Source: Morella rubra
Taxonomy: Eukaryota; Streptophyta; Magnoliopsida; Fagales; Myricaceae
Direction: 5' to 3'
DNA length: 64,000 bases
Assembly (NCBI GenBank): GCA_003952965.2
Contig: CM025850.1
Coordinates: 24,072,246 to 24,136,245 of the forward strand
Shown here: one piece after another, positions 11,952-25,149 of the stretch
Numbering within the stretch: position 1 is the first letter of the stretch
How the letters are laid out: each line of letters starts with the position of its first letter
Position numbers and translations under genes: made by a program
The notes under the pieces: generated by a model
Seen by the model: only the letters and a program-made list of their open reading frames with translations
What the model was told of the DNA's origin: nothing
Database searches by the model: none

Positions 11952-13464
11952 CCTTCTAGGATACCCCTTCTCGGATCAATTTTAACCGTTGGAATAAACA
12001 TAAATATGATTACAGTTCTTGAGCACATGGGTTTTGACGTTTTATTTTGATAACTATCTTCGTCCGCATAGTGTTATTGATATCTTCGTTTCAATAGATG
12101 GTTTGGACCATTCTATTTATACCCGGAGTTCGAGTAGATCAATGGTTTGGCTTCTGTCAATCGCTGGTCATAGTCGTTGTCATTAACAACGAGTGACGAT
12201 ATAGACTCTCAATTACAGAGTTAAACAGTACGTAAAACCTCTTACATACTTCTTTGGATTTTAGTAATGCGTACAAATCATGCAAGATTAACAATATTTG
12301 TAGTTTTTAGGAATACCGTCGTTTAAAGAGTACTGAGCTAAAAAAAAACTCAATTATGATTTCAGCTGCGACGTTATGGACACAGCGTCAATCATCTGGA
12401 TCTGATTCATGTTAAGTATTAGCAACAATTGAAAAGTATAAAAGGTTTCATCACTCAGTTGATTGATTGATACTCTAGTCTTTGACTCTTCCAGTTTTGA
12501 TGGTTCTACTCAGAAAGTTTTTTCATCCACGAACATTTTTAAGACAATACTGCAAAATAAAGAGAGGATAATTTCAAATGCCGGGTCTAGAGCCCCGCCC
12601 CCTACTCCTAAAATGCTGTTAAAACGAAGATTATATTTTAAATGTTTTTTATATATACATATCAGAAATTGGTGACTTATTTAAAATAATAAATGAATGT
12701 TAAAGGATAAATATACTTTGTACCTTCTAACTTTGTGAGTCTTGACACGTTAAACCCCGATCTATTATTTTTGTTACATTGTACTCACAAATTATTAATT
12801 TCAGCTACTTTGTACTCACTGTTAAAATTTTTCATTTGTTTGTACAAAAATTTATTTTTTTAGTCTCAACAATTATGATTTTATCCTTATAAAATGGTCA
12901 CTACCGAAAATTTTTTTTGGAGAAAAGTGTCATTCCGCATGTCAAAAAATCATTTTCAAATTTTAAAGGAGGGTGCAAAGAGACTGAAAATTAATATATA
13001 TGACAAATAATAAATTGGGCTGTAAAATGTCAAAACCTCCATAGTTGGAGGGTGAGAAGTGTATTTAACTCATAATATAAACTTAAATAGCATATGTAAA
13101 GTTAATACTAGCCCCCTTCTCTCCTAAATGTCAACTTCCGTGCAGATTATTTGGTTGTGTACATTGAAAAGAGAAGATTCCTGAAAAATTTAGTACGTAT
13201 TGATTAATTGATAACTTCTATTAGCATAACATCATATGTTATGTTTACTTTTATCTGAAGTTTTAACTTTTAATTTCAAGATAACAGGATACAATTTCAG
13301 TGTACATCTTTGATATTAAATTTTTTGGGTTTTGTTCATAATTGCATCTGGCACCCCAGATTGACATTGTCCAAAGAAAGAAATAAGAGAAAGGGGTTCA
13401 CACATCTACAAATCCTATGACTTAAGTCTATTAGGAGCATGCATGGAAATTATGGAAGTTTAAA
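11952..13464. other. 3' flank of bL31m and intergenic sequence with a decayed MITE
   Basis: The first few hundred bases are probably the bL31m 3' UTR. 12705-13072 is bounded by imperfect inverted repeats (left GGATAAATATACTTTGTACC; right end reversed GAGTTAAATACACTTCTCACC). It belongs to the same loose family as the element at 37211-37596. Nothing else is recognised. Confidence 0.5.
12705..13072. mobile_element. Decayed MITE, ~370 bp
   Basis: Inverted termini carry the phrase 'TACTTTGTACC..CTAACTTTG' on one side and its diverged complement on the other. Internal sequence repeats TTTGTACTCA motifs. Non-coding; the target duplication is not clear. Confidence 0.5.
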
Positions 13465-14493
13465 ATGCAAGACCGCCTTAAATTATTACTGTGGAAGGTA
13501 GCCACCGATGCCCTGCCAATGCGTGGACTGTGTGTCGATCATGATGACCCCACTGCAATGGCGTGGGCTCCATGTCCATTGTGCTCAATTGGAGTTGATA
13601 ACCCTCTTCATCTTTTCACCCAATGTGGTGATTGCAAGAACTCTCTCGAGACAATCTTTATGGCCATTTAACATTCATTGTATTCCTCTGCAGAATATGA
13701 AAGAATTGGTGGAGTATCTACTGATGGGGAATGGCCAAAGATTTCATTCGCCGAATGAGCATCGAATGGTAGTTATAAATGCTGCAATTATTATTGACAT
13801 CCTATGGCAGGCCCGAAATGCAGTTGTCCATAATTCACGAGTGTGGATTTACCAGCTTTGATAGCCTTTGCTAAGGCAAGAGTTCATGACCACATGGTAG
13901 GATGGGACAAGGTTGGAGGCTTTGAATCCTAAGAGGTGGAGACCTCCGGAGCCAGGTTGGTTTAAGGTAAATACAGATGTAGCTATGAGAACACAAGGGT
14001 CTTTTACAGCGCTGTCGTGTCGCCACAGTTCTCGTTCCCTTTGTTTTGTTTACACGGAACATATTCCAGCTGTGGACCCATTGCTTGGTGAAGCAATTGC
14101 AGTCTTGACTGCTATGAAATAGGCTTCACAACAGGGATGGTCTCACGTTGATTTTGAATCTGATTCTCTTGTGCTTTGTAATGCTAATAAGTCTGATTCA
14201 GCTTCCCCTTTATGGACCATTGAGGTGCAAGTGGAAGCTATACGTGGCTGTTTGAACAACAATCCGAATTGGCGCATCTCTTGGATTCCGCGAGAAGCTA
14301 ATAGGATGGCGCATTTGTTGGCAAAATGGGCCGCAAATTCATCCATTTTGGGTCCCATCCCATTAGATAGGATTCCATCTCACATTACAAACAGTGATCT
14401 GTCGTGAATTATATGTGATATTTTTGTGTATCTTCTGTTGTGGCCTGTACTTCTCGGTTTCTTATGAAACGTGAATTAAAAAAAAAAAAAAAA
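13465..14493 (+). pseudogene. 5'-truncated L1-like LINE: zinc-binding and RNase H end with poly(A)
   Basis: The first block (13465-13660) is the zinc-binding region after plant LINE reverse transcriptase (LLLWKVATDALPMR, then CPLC...HLFTQC). The second (13910-14407) is an RNase H-like domain: WFKVNTDVA carries the first acid, GEAIAVLTAMK the second, FESDSLVL the third, and it ends with IPREANRMAHLLAKWA. A poly(A) tail of 16 bases follows at 14478-14493. Several stops and frameshifts lie between blocks (13670, 13860, 14120). The reverse transcriptase is missing, which is the usual 5' truncation of LINE insertions. I could not identify target site duplications. Confidence 0.85.
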
Positions 14494-15856
14494 CATTCTA
14501 AGTAGACACATAACTCCCCGTATTATTCCACTAATTGGAGCAGAAACTATGGTGCATCATCTCCAAAGGGTTTGCTAATCCATCTTCTACATTGCAAGAT
14601 GGAAATCTTAATCTACTACTTACATATTGTTCGAAATTATGGGTATCATCGTAGGTCCATCTTAGCTCTAATGTTACGGTTGCAAGTGGAAGACTTTTCA
14701 GGAAAAGCATGTAGAATCAGTTCAGGGGCATCACGGCGGATGCCAAAAAAGTGTCCACACATTTCATTAATAAACGTTGTGATCCAAAAATATATCGTTG
14801 AGTGAGAGATAATTCGACGTTTATAACAGATTTTTCTCCAACTCAAAGAACTATAGAATCAACATCAAGAGATGTACCTTTCCCTGTTTGCAATCAGTCA
14901 TAATGACAAGGAAAAAATGGCATCCTTTCTCTTAATGCTTCAAAAGCAATCCGCATTGTAGCTGCAGTGAGACGTATGATAACTTTCAAACCCTCTTAAT
15001 GAGACACTTCAGCCAATATAAAAAATGGGACTCTGGATTAGTCAATTGCTCCAACAAATCTCCTTTTGCCTTTAACTTTTCCTTTGATATCAACATGCTG
15101 AGAGGCAAAGTTGATGCGCTTCCTTCTGCCACGGTTATCATTGGACAACTAGTACCAAACTCTTCCTGTCAAAGACAATCAGCAATAGGTCGGCCACCAG
15201 CCCCTAAGTGAATACTCATACAACTATTTTTTTACTTGTGTCAGGCAAAATTTTAGCTGATTACATTCCATTCACATCTTACTCAGCAAATAATGGGGAC
15301 TTTAAAAAATGAAAGTCCTCTCATTTTCGAAATCAAACATAAAGAGCACAGACACTTCTAGCAATTAGCGGGTCTGATATCTTTGCAAGAAAGAATCAAG
15401 GTTCAAAAACCAAAAATATAAAGACAGAGAAACCCCTTAACAAGTTTGGCATAAATTGTAGATGTTGAAAGCTATTGCACATCCTAAGGAGAACCAAACA
15501 ATGCTGTGCATGCTTGAACGCACCTGGTACCTAACATCTTTATAGTGTTTGGTTTGTGCTTACAATGGGCATTAATAATCATTACCTTGGTCATTAACCA
15601 GAACTTAGCAAGAATTGCATCAACAGATGAGGTATCCAACTCCTTGTGAATGAGGTAACTGCCTAGGTGAAAAATAAGTAGCTCTTTGCCAATAAAATAT
15701 CTAGCTGATGTTGGCTGTAAAAAATCAATATTGCATTTTACTAATGTGTGAAAGAAGTAGGTAGTACATACCATTGTTTTCCATCTGCAGGAATGGTCTG
15801 ACGCTGTCACACAGACCACAGAGTACCTTCCAACTGAGGAAAGGAGTATTTACTTG
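14494..15856. other. Unassigned sequence including the PNPase 3' UTR
   Basis: The part adjoining 15856 is the 3' UTR of the minus-strand PNPase gene; a possible splice donor lies near 15770 (minus strand). Between 14560 and 15200 the minus strand reads as short protein-like pieces in shifting frames that I cannot assign to a family. They may be a decayed gene fragment. Confidence 0.35.
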
Positions 15857-18587
15857 CTACCCAATGTTAGCCTCTCCATTAACTAAACTAGTCTTATCCT
15901 TGCTGGAGACACTGCCGACCGCTTTATTGCTACTCTTTTTTGACACCTCTTTGTTAGTATCAAATCTCCTGACGAACTTCTTTTGAGGGAGTAGAGCATC
16001 GTCTGCAGGAGTACTTTTAGGGGAGCTCGAAAGTTTGTGAGTGCTAGGTTTATCCTTTGGCTGTTCCACATTCTCTTCAGCTAAACTGTCCTTTGGAACT
16101 CTCTTGGCTGAACCCTTTTCAGGTGCTTTTTGTGAAGCCACAGAATCTCTTGTGGTGCTACCTGTATGCTGCTTTCCACCGTGACTTTCTGGATCTGCAT
16201 CAGGAAGTAGTGCTCGGCGGCTAAGGCGAAGTTGTCCCTTATCATTTACCTGAATGAACAAGAGAGGCTCTACTATGTAAGTTATTTCTTTTGACCCAAG
16301 GCAGTTATACTACGAAGTTGAAAGCCAGGAAAAGCAAACTCCAATAAGAAAAAGACGGGAGCAAGGATAAACTTACCAAGGTTTTAACAAGTAAATAAAG
16401 GCTCTATCAAGTAAAAAAATATGACAAGAATATTCAACAATAAAAGAAAAATATGACAAGAATATTCAATAATTTATTGAGCAAACGTTTAACTGATTAA
16501 TTTTCATTTCATTATCATCATTATCAATACACAATTTAGTTAATCTCACTTAAAAGTTTTGATATTTATTTGGATTAGCTTAGGGATACCATTTCTACAG
16601 CAACCATTTGCATACGTTTTGTGAGAACCTTACAGAACAAGTTTTTGAGAACCCTACATAAAAATCACGGATGAATAGAACAGCACCATGACATCCACAG
16701 GGCAACCACATATTAAAAGTCAAATGTACCTGATACATTAGCTAGAATATGAAATGGAAACTTGGATACACATTTGCAAAACCTAATGTCATCAATGATG
16801 AACAAAAAAAAAAAAATCTTGCCTTATATGTTCAATGAGAAACGGAAGTCAATCTGTGTACTCAGCAATATGCTGGATCTACCAGCAAATTAAAGCAATG
16901 GATACATGGGGAAACACTCCCAAGATAAGCAAAATCAGGTGAGGGCAGCGGTCACCAGATAAAAGTTTTGAACCGTATAGAACATTTGGAAGAGGGAAGA
17001 AAAGAAAGAGAAAGAGGGGGGGGGGGATGATTCTATACCTCAATAAGTTTAACATCTACACGCTCTCCAACTTTAACAGCCTGCGACAACAAAAAATATA
17101 TAGCCATTACCATGACATCTGTATGTTGGTTGAAAATTTAAACAAGCACGTGCTTACATCCTCTGCCTTTGCCAGCCAATTTGAACTCAATTCACTGATA
17201 TGACAGAGTCCCTGCAGAAAAATTGAAACTTGAGACATTTTGTTGAAATACCTTCCTGACCTATTCTCCATGAAAGAAATCACAAATCCGTCTCACATAA
17301 GGCCTATAAAAGGTACGGCAAAAGAAGAAAGAAATTAAATTGGTTGAAAAAAAGGAAAAGATAACAATATCCATATGTTCACATCATTCAAATTGTTAGA
17401 ACTAAGGATTTTGCACTGAAAAAAGAGAAGAAAGTGATTCTCCTTTCCCCCCTCACACATTCATTATATAGGGTAATGGTAGACTACATATATGGAAAAC
17501 TTAAAGCACCATAATTCCAACCCCAATCCTTTCCATATCTACACAAACCCTAATGTCATTTCCTAAATACAAATCATCCGTTTTAATATACAACAATAAG
17601 AACATCATCCATTAAAGACATTCCTGAAACTCAAGAAACGGTTTAAACAGATATAACTGATCAGTGAATCCAAATCCTTCCTATGGTTTTTCAGAAAAGA
17701 AAAAAAGAACAAACTGTGCCTTCGCTTTTATTCCTTGGCCAAAAACACAACTATACTGAGCATCAAAAGGATATTTTCAAAGATGTTACCTCTCGCCCAG
17801 GTGCTATCTCGACAAAAACGCCATAAGGAGCTATTGATTTGATCTCGCAGTCTCTGAAATGTAAGAGGAAGGACATCAAATACCTCTCAACTTCATAACT
17901 AGAGTTCAGCAAATTGAGAATAGATATTAGTTAGACCCCTGGATCCTAGTCAATACTGAACTTAGATTTTTAGACTAGGATCACCTGAGCCTTTTTAAGC
18001 ACATCTTTTCTGCAATGGTTCTATATGGGCTTAGGCCTTTATTTTTGGGCTATCGATATGCCCAAAAACAAAATAATCAATATATGAAGAAAACATTAAA
18101 CAAAAAGAAGATACCTAAAGACATCACCAATGGTTGGAACCATCGTCAGACTACTAATAATAGCTTTTGACTTCTCTAAACTGGACAAATCCTTTGCAGT
18201 GATTTTCACCTGCAAAAGCCACAAAAATGTAATATTGTAATAGATAAGCGAATAATAACGTTAAAACAACAAATTAGTACATGTTAAAGAAAAGGTCCTC
18301 ATCTGAACATACTATTCCGTCTTCTTGCGTTTCAATTGCATCTACCCCAGTTTCTTCAATAATGCTCTTCACCTTCTTCCCACCAGAACCAATTATAAGG
18401 TTTACTTTCTCAGGCTTGACCTGTAAAACAATGATATGGTAGAGGTGCATATTACATGTAGGCATCAGGTTTACGCTCGAAAGCAACATGAGTTTTACAA
18501 GTAGCAAACAAACCTTCATAATGTGAATCAGTGGGGCATGCTTAGAGAGCATTTTCGAGGGGGGAGGTGAGCATTTCATCATCTCCG
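15857..18587 (-). CDS. PNP2: Mitochondrial polyribonucleotide nucleotidyltransferase 2, 3' seven exons (KH and S1 domains)
   Basis: PNPase degrades RNA 3' to 5' phosphorolytically; the plant mitochondrial form matures and removes organellar transcripts. Minus-strand exons with GT-AG borders: 18587-18514, 18420-18313, 18209-18115, 17853-17790, 17211-17158, 17080-17039, 16249-15857. They join in frame to about 275 residues. The order is the linker ending [13 protein letters not shown], a KH domain with the GXXG loop ([20 protein letters not shown]), an S1 domain ([48 protein letters not shown]), and a charged low-complexity tail ending [10 protein letters not shown]. That tail is typical of the mitochondrial paralogue (Arabidopsis At5g14580 type). 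All seven exons are open. The catalytic RNase PH domains should lie upstream (above 18590), but only a LINE and gypsy elements are seen there. The gene is therefore either partial or split by very large insertions. Confidence 0.85.
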
Positions 18588-18869
18588 CTGAAATGAGAAT
18601 TAGTTTCACTTCAGAATGATAGGACAAAGCAAGACTCGATGTGATTTTATATGGAACTTTTGCTGAACATAAATCATCAATAATCGTTCAAGTTCTATAG
18701 GTATTTGTCACAATCAAGAGGTTTTCATACTTCACCCATTTTATTGCTATATCATTAATAAACAGGTTAACACTAAGTGAGCAATCTCAAGCGATGAAAT
18801 ATGTTTTATTTTACCATGAAAAAGTGCTGTTGGATAAATGATATGACGGAGTGTTACATTCCAGTGCTG

Positions 18870-20578
18870 GGAAACTTTTTATTGATAAATAAGTAAAAAT
18901 TATATTAAAATAAAAGAGAGTTAACAGTACAAAAGACTGTACTGAGAACATCTAAAGCATACAAGCTAGAAAGCTACAGAAATCAGAAATATCCAAAAAA
19001 AAAAAAGCCTAACACAGCATTAGACCAAAGAAAAGGGACCGCAGCAGCTGACTCTTTAAGCACTCCAACGTTAACTCTTGATTCTCAAAACAACATTATT
19101 TCTTTCCCTCCACAAACACCACCAAATACAGGAAGGTATCATTTTCCACACCACCAAAGCTGTCGAGTCTTCAATTTTCCTCTTCCAACATCTCAACACC
19201 GCAACCACCCTATTAGGCATAACCCAAGAGAAGTTCAAGATAGAGAACATATGCGACCACAATCCTCTAGCAAACGAACAATGAAATAGAATATGATCTA
19301 TTGACTCCCCATCACATCTACACAAATAACACCAATCTGTCAAGCAAATGCCCCTCCTCAAATTGTCTATGGTCAAAACTTTCCCATGAGCAGCCTCCCA
19401 CACAAAAAACGAGACTCTTGAAGGTGAAAAGGTCCTCCATAACTGTAGTCAAGGAAAATCCATAGGAACAGCATCCATCAGAATACAATATATTGATTTT
19501 ACAGAAAAAGATCCATTCTTAGAACCCAGCCAAAGCAATCTATCAGGAACTCCACGTATCTTCGCTGTGTAAATAAGCGTAAAGAAATTCGATACTTCAG
19601 CCAATTCCCAATCATTAAACGTACGAATGAACTGAACATTCCAAATAGGCACACCAGAGTTAACATCGATGCACTTCTCCACTACCTCCTCCTTACACTT
19701 GGATAAAGAGAAGAGATGAGGTAACGCTAACATCAAAGCTTGTTCACCACACCAATAGTCCTACCAAAAACGAACTCTACTTCACTCCCCACCAAAAATG
19801 TTGTATTTGCAAAGAAGAAATTCCAACCCTTCGAAATATACTTCCATAAACTTACACCATAGGAGTCTCGAGCCACAAGAGTCCTCCAACCTCCCACCTC
19901 AATACCATATTTGGCTGTAATAACTATCTTCCATAAAGTATCCCGCTCTGAAACGAACCTCTACAACCACTTCCCTAACAAAGCTTGATTATATAAAGAC
20001 AACCGCCTTAAGCCCAAACCACCCACAGAAATAGGGGAACAAATTTTAGCCCAGCTAACAAGATGGAACCTATGCTCATCTCCTCCACCACTCCACAAGA
20101 AATCCCTTTGTAACTTCTCCATCCTATTTGCCACCACATTAGGAATAGGAAAAAGAGACATAAAATAGGTTGGAAGACTAGCAAGGGTTGATTTAATCAA
20201 GGTAATCCGTCCTCCCTTTAAAAGATAAAGACGCTTCCAACCAGCTAATTTGCGCTCCATTCTCTCAATTATACCATCCCATATGCGGACACTCTTAAAT
20301 TTGGCCCCAAGAGGATGGCCAAGATACGTCATTGGAAGAGAAGATACTGAACATCCCAAAATAGTAGTCAACTACTGAACATTCCCAACTCTCCCAATAG
20401 GAATAACCTCAGACTTAGAAAGATTAACCTTTAGTCCAGAAACAGCCTCAAAACAAAGAAGTAAACATCTAAGATTACAAATTTGGGTATCATCCGCCCT
20501 ACATAATATAAGAGTGTCGTCCACAAATAACAAATGGGAGATAGACACCACAGTACCTTCCCGTCCTCCAATATAAAA
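18870..20578 (-). pseudogene. L1-like LINE remnant (reverse transcriptase 3' half and zinc-binding region)
   Basis: The minus strand encodes the end of a non-LTR reverse transcriptase. HLLFVDDTLILCRA (20540-20500) is the FxDD catalytic box, VSGLKVNLSKSE follows, then [22 protein letters not shown] to [23 protein letters not shown] and DFLWSGGG...[18 protein letters not shown] (20370-19961). The zinc-binding stretch is MWEAAHGKVLTIDNLRRG... with CYLC and HILFHCSFA (19403-19250). Frameshifts or stops near 20372, 19960, 19740 and 19440 make it non-functional. Its 5' portion ends exactly where the gypsy LTR begins (20579), so the gypsy element inserted into it or truncated it. The LINE lies in the intron upstream of the last seen PNPase exon, in the same orientation. 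Confidence 0.85.
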
Positions 20579-23500
20579 TGTCACGCCCAAACGCTAGCCT
20601 GACAAGGCTAATGACAGCCGCGAGCATTCTCAACACGAACGCTCCAGCGCACTTGCTAAAATCTTGAAGCGGAATTTTTTTTTTTTTTTTTAACCTGCCT
20701 ATTACTAATTCAGAAAATATGAATTTCTATACCAAATAACACACACATGTTTAGAATCTTTAAATAACTTAAAACAAATTATAGTTACATCATGGTCCCA
20801 AAAATATAAGTTGCTTAAGAGCCTTAAGCCTCATAGGCTAAACAGACCATGACCACCATACATTTGAGGTTCATGTTAGCTCTTTCAAAAATAATTTAGG
20901 ATCTACAGGAATTGCAAATTAGGGGAGGGCACCCTCGTCAGCCCCCTCCTCGGGTTCTAGATCCTCCTCATGAGTTCTTTCACCTGGAATGATACAATTG
21001 AAATACTGTGAGTCGAATGACTCAGTAAGGGATATGCATGACATGATCATGAATGACAGGTATATATATGCCAAAATAAATGCATGTTTATGTATGCAAC
21101 TCTTGCACATGCAAATTTGCTTAGAAGTCATTTTATATTTATTTGGCTATTTCTATCGCTCCATTTACCCCTGAAGTCAGGGTTGTGCGTTCCCTTCGGA
21201 ACTATTCCCCTTTCCCTTGAAAACATGTCATTTGGTCGAGCTAGCCCTTGATGTGGCCCCAGGCCTAATGGCTAGACACGACCCTTAGAGGTCCACACCT
21301 TCTCGCATTCGTCCTTCAGTGTGGTTGCACATACCTCAGAACCCATCCTTCTCGCATTCGTCCTTCGGAGTGGATGCACCTATCTTACTTAGGTACGGTA
21401 CCGACCATCTCATTTAGCCCCATAACATATCTTAACATAGCATAAAATCTCATTTGCATAAAATTTCCCTTTCTTCCTTTTGAGAAAATTAATGCAAATG
21501 CTCATGACGTGCTTGATGACAAATAATCATGCTGTGTATCATTCCAGTTTTTGAAAAATAATTTTTCACTTACCTTTATCCACTCAAGCTTATGGTGGTG
21601 CTTTGCCTACAAATTCATACTAATGTCGTCACTTAAATAATTTAGAGATTTACTTGATGCAGGAAATAATCATTCAATTAAAAATTAGCACATCATACAA
21701 ATTACACATGTTTCTTTACTAAGTCAGCAATGATCCTACAATGTAAAACTTTATCTTAAGGTTGCTGAAACCATTAGACTTGGATGCCAAAATGATCCTT
21801 ACACTCAATGTTATAACATATTAAAATTTCAGGTAATTTGGAGCTTGTTTGCCACTCGAAAGATTTATCCAAAAATGCAAGTTGCTGGGGCGTCCAAGCT
21901 GGCAGCTTCGACGTCTCCAGCTTCAAAATTTCATAACTTCAAAAACATAGCTCCAAATTACATGAAATTACTTTCAAACTTCTCTGCTTTTATAGCTTAA
22001 ACTTGAAGATAAAAATCATAAAAATCGGAACTACTATACATTTTCAAAAACACTTCATAGCAGATGAAATCCTAGAGCAACACTGCTGCTGCCTCCAGCT
22101 CGGCCTTCCACTTTCAAAACACCATAACTTATTCAATACACCTCTAAATTTACCTTAAAATATTCCTCTTTCATAACTTAAAATTCAAGACCAACCCGTA
22201 AAAATTGGATTTAAATTGATCACTTAAAAGGTACTTGGAATGAGCAAGAATTCTGGACGTGCAAGGCTGCTGGCAGCTTGACGTCTGACCTTTAAAAACC
22301 CATAACTCACTCAATATTTATCGGAATCACCGAAGTATGGCTCAAAATCTTTTAATTTCATAGGCCTATGCTCTCTCCTAAGATCAAAGGATAAAACATT
22401 GCATCAAGGTTACTTCTAATCCGAGCTTTGTGATCTGCAGAAACTAATTTCAGCAACTAATTTAACAAGTCTACTTTATAATTCTCAATGATCTCCAACA
22501 TTATAGGTCAAGCTTATCAATGCTATGGGTTCTCCAACAACAACAATAGCTCATAATAGAATAGGTCTAACCTCTATAGATGCAACAGCAACAATAAAGA
22601 AGTTCCTTTTCAACCAATTACACTCATTAATCAGCAGCAAACTATGGTCTCTTCAAGCATCATAACCAACATTCAAGAACCTCTTTAAACCCTAAGGAGG
22701 TGCTGAAAATAACAGGGACATCTATGAAAGCAGAGGAGCAAATCTGCCCCTCCAAAAATAGTGTACCCAAAATCTGCAGCAGGTAGCACAGAACATACCC
22801 TTTTCTTTTTCTGCAAGTTTTCTTCCTTTTTATCATAACCTTCTTCATGCAGCAACTTCACCCATTATTCTAGATTTAAAACCTCAGTTTTGTTTTCCAG
22901 CAACTTAGCAAATTAATTTAAACTTTAACACAAGTTGAAAGCATACATGCAACACTACAAACCAATAGATCTGGCTTTTTCTCTCAAGATCCTAACATTA
23001 GTAAGTTTCTGTTTTCAACCCTACTCTTATCTTACCCGTGCATGCCCTTGGTTCACATATCTTCCCAGCAACATCACTCATTTCCAAAGCTCAATTGAAC
23101 TTCAACTCATTTAGATATCAAAGGACAACACCCAAAGCCACAACTATTACATATCCGGCCATGCATGTGCGAAACAGATTTCAGGTTTCTTTGCTAATGC
23201 ATTATCTCCTCTTCTAGGCTTTCCATCATACATTTATGGTGCATCAAAGTTGCCCTTGAAATCTTAACTCAAGATCTAACCGTGCATGCCTTCCTAGACC
23301 CCAAGATTTTCATCTATTCCAACATACATGCCGAAGAAGAGATAACAGCAGAACCCAAACAACACCCAATGAGATTTACGGGTTCTTCCTAAAAATTGTG
23401 TAAAAGAGCAACACCATTACCTTGGCTTCTCTTAGTTCTCCCTACTGCAGCTGAACTCTCCTCTCACTTATACGGCAATTCTCTCTTTCTTTTTCTTCTC

Positions 23501-24132
23501 TCTTCTCCTTGGCTTTCCTCTTCTTCTCTTCTTCTTCGGCCTTCTTCTTCTTTCTTTTGTTTTGCGTTTGTAAGTGCGTGAGTGTGTGAGTAACAGGGGA
23601 AAACGAAAGGAAAAATGCGAAAGGGGGGGAGGGGAGATGGCGTGAAACAAGTATTGGGGGAGGAAAAGACCTTCATGCCCCCAACTTTGTTTGCAATGCC
23701 TGCCACCATTGGTGGAATATGCGGCAGCCACTCTCTTTCCCTTTTTTTTTTTTTTTGCCACTTCATATAGTTAACACTTGACTCCCTTCCACTTTTTATT
23801 TTAAGCAAACATACACTTTCAAAGATCAAAGCTCCTAGCTCAAATTCTTCTAAATATTGCAATTTAGGTGGATATACTTGAACAAAAAAAAAATGACTAG
23901 CATAATTAACCCCAATAATGAAATTTAACACTATTAAAACTCGCAAACAATATAACATTTAAATTATAACTAAAGATGCATGAAAAATGCTAAAGGAAAA
24001 TTTCACCTTAGATATAATTTTAAATCAAGTCAACCATACATGTCTTTTCTCAATAATTTAGGGTAGTGCAAAAACTTAAAGAGTCAAAAGTAAAAATTAA
24101 ATTGAAAGAAACCTAAAAGTCGGGGTCTCACA
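20579..24132 (-). mobile_element. Ty3/gypsy 3' LTR (Tekay-like), 3.55 kb
   Basis: On the minus strand the LTR starts TGTGAGACCCCG at 24132, directly after a polypurine tract, and ends ...TTGGGCGTGACA at 20579, so it has TG...CA termini. The start and end phrases and the unusual length are typical of Tekay/Del-clade LTRs. The last 60 bp match, in inverted orientation, the LTR fragment at 26126-26194. No coding sequence is convincing inside. 23460-23560 is a CTT-rich microsatellite and 20677-20691 a short T-run. Confidence 0.85.
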
Positions 24133-24145
24133 ACCTCCCCTCCTT
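24133..24145 (-). other. Polypurine tract of the minus-strand gypsy element
   Basis: AAGGAGGGGAGGT on the minus strand immediately precedes the LTR start at 24132. This is the plus-strand primer site of LTR retrotransposons. Confidence 0.8.
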
Positions 24146-25149
24146 ATAAAATTTCGACCTCGAAATTTAGTCTCTTACTATCAGAAATTTTACCCCGATG
24201 GTGGGGGCCTAGGACAATATGGGTGCGGGAGAGCGCTCGAGTTGGCTTCATTGCTGACCTCGCCGTGGTAGATGTGGTCTGGGGAGTTACTGCCTGTCCA
24301 AGAGTGGGACAAGGATTCGTAACTCCGACCTATGATACTAGGGTCATGGATCACATTACCCGAAGGCTCGTGATACTTAGGTGTAAAGTCCACTTCCTGC
24401 GAGGGATGTGGGTCTCAGGAATATCATTGAGGATACTCGGTCCCCTACCATATACTCTTCTAGCACCCTCCCAAGGATCATATTCCCATGATGGACTCTT
24501 CTCAGTGTACTCATCTTCCTAACCCCTACCAATTTAGGCAAAGGGTCCTCCTCCATTGGATCCTCTTCTCTATTCATTTGCTTAATGACTCCAACGGGAG
24601 TTGTATCTTCCTGTGAATCTGAGCAATCAGAGGAGTCGGTCCAATACATGCGTGCCCAGGGGCTACGGGTACCTCCGCTTGGAAGGACCAGGCTGGTCTT
24701 TCTTTTGAGGGGGCGGGGGCTCCTAAGTCCCCACCATAACCTCCTGCAACTGCGGTTGCTGAGGCGGTATCCACCTAACTGAATCCTCACTACCCACACT
24801 TTGTGCAACAAAAGCGGTAGCGGCACGACTATCCGAAGGTGACATTGAGCCGCGAGACCTGGGATTTACACGGAACAGACTACGATACTCTCACGCAGTC
24901 ATTCTTCTACGCAAGGGGACACGGTGGGGAAGTCATGGACTGAGAGCGCGAGGGGTCGAACTCGATGACATCTGCTAACATGGTAAAAATAGTTAGTTTC
25001 AATATCATAATTTAATCATGTGCATTTATATATATCTATGCTATACACAACCATAGAGTTCATATATACCCTTATTCAAGCATCTAGTCATATAGCGTAG
25101 AGGTGCAATCAAGAAGGAAAGCAAAAGATCACATAAGTTATATAAAAAT
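24146..25149 (-). other. Region between pol and 3' LTR of the minus-strand gypsy element
   Basis: About 1 kb between the end of recognisable pol and the polypurine tract. The minus strand contains overlapping open stretches (for example 24826-24377, 149 codons, acidic in its middle; and 24393-24190) that I cannot match to a known domain. They could be a decayed extra reading frame or spacer. Confidence 0.4.

Noticed and set aside
23464-23958. 164-codon minus-strand frame rich in Lys/Arg/Glu
   Set aside because: Lies within the gypsy LTR and over a CTT-rich tract; charged runs come from low-complexity DNA.
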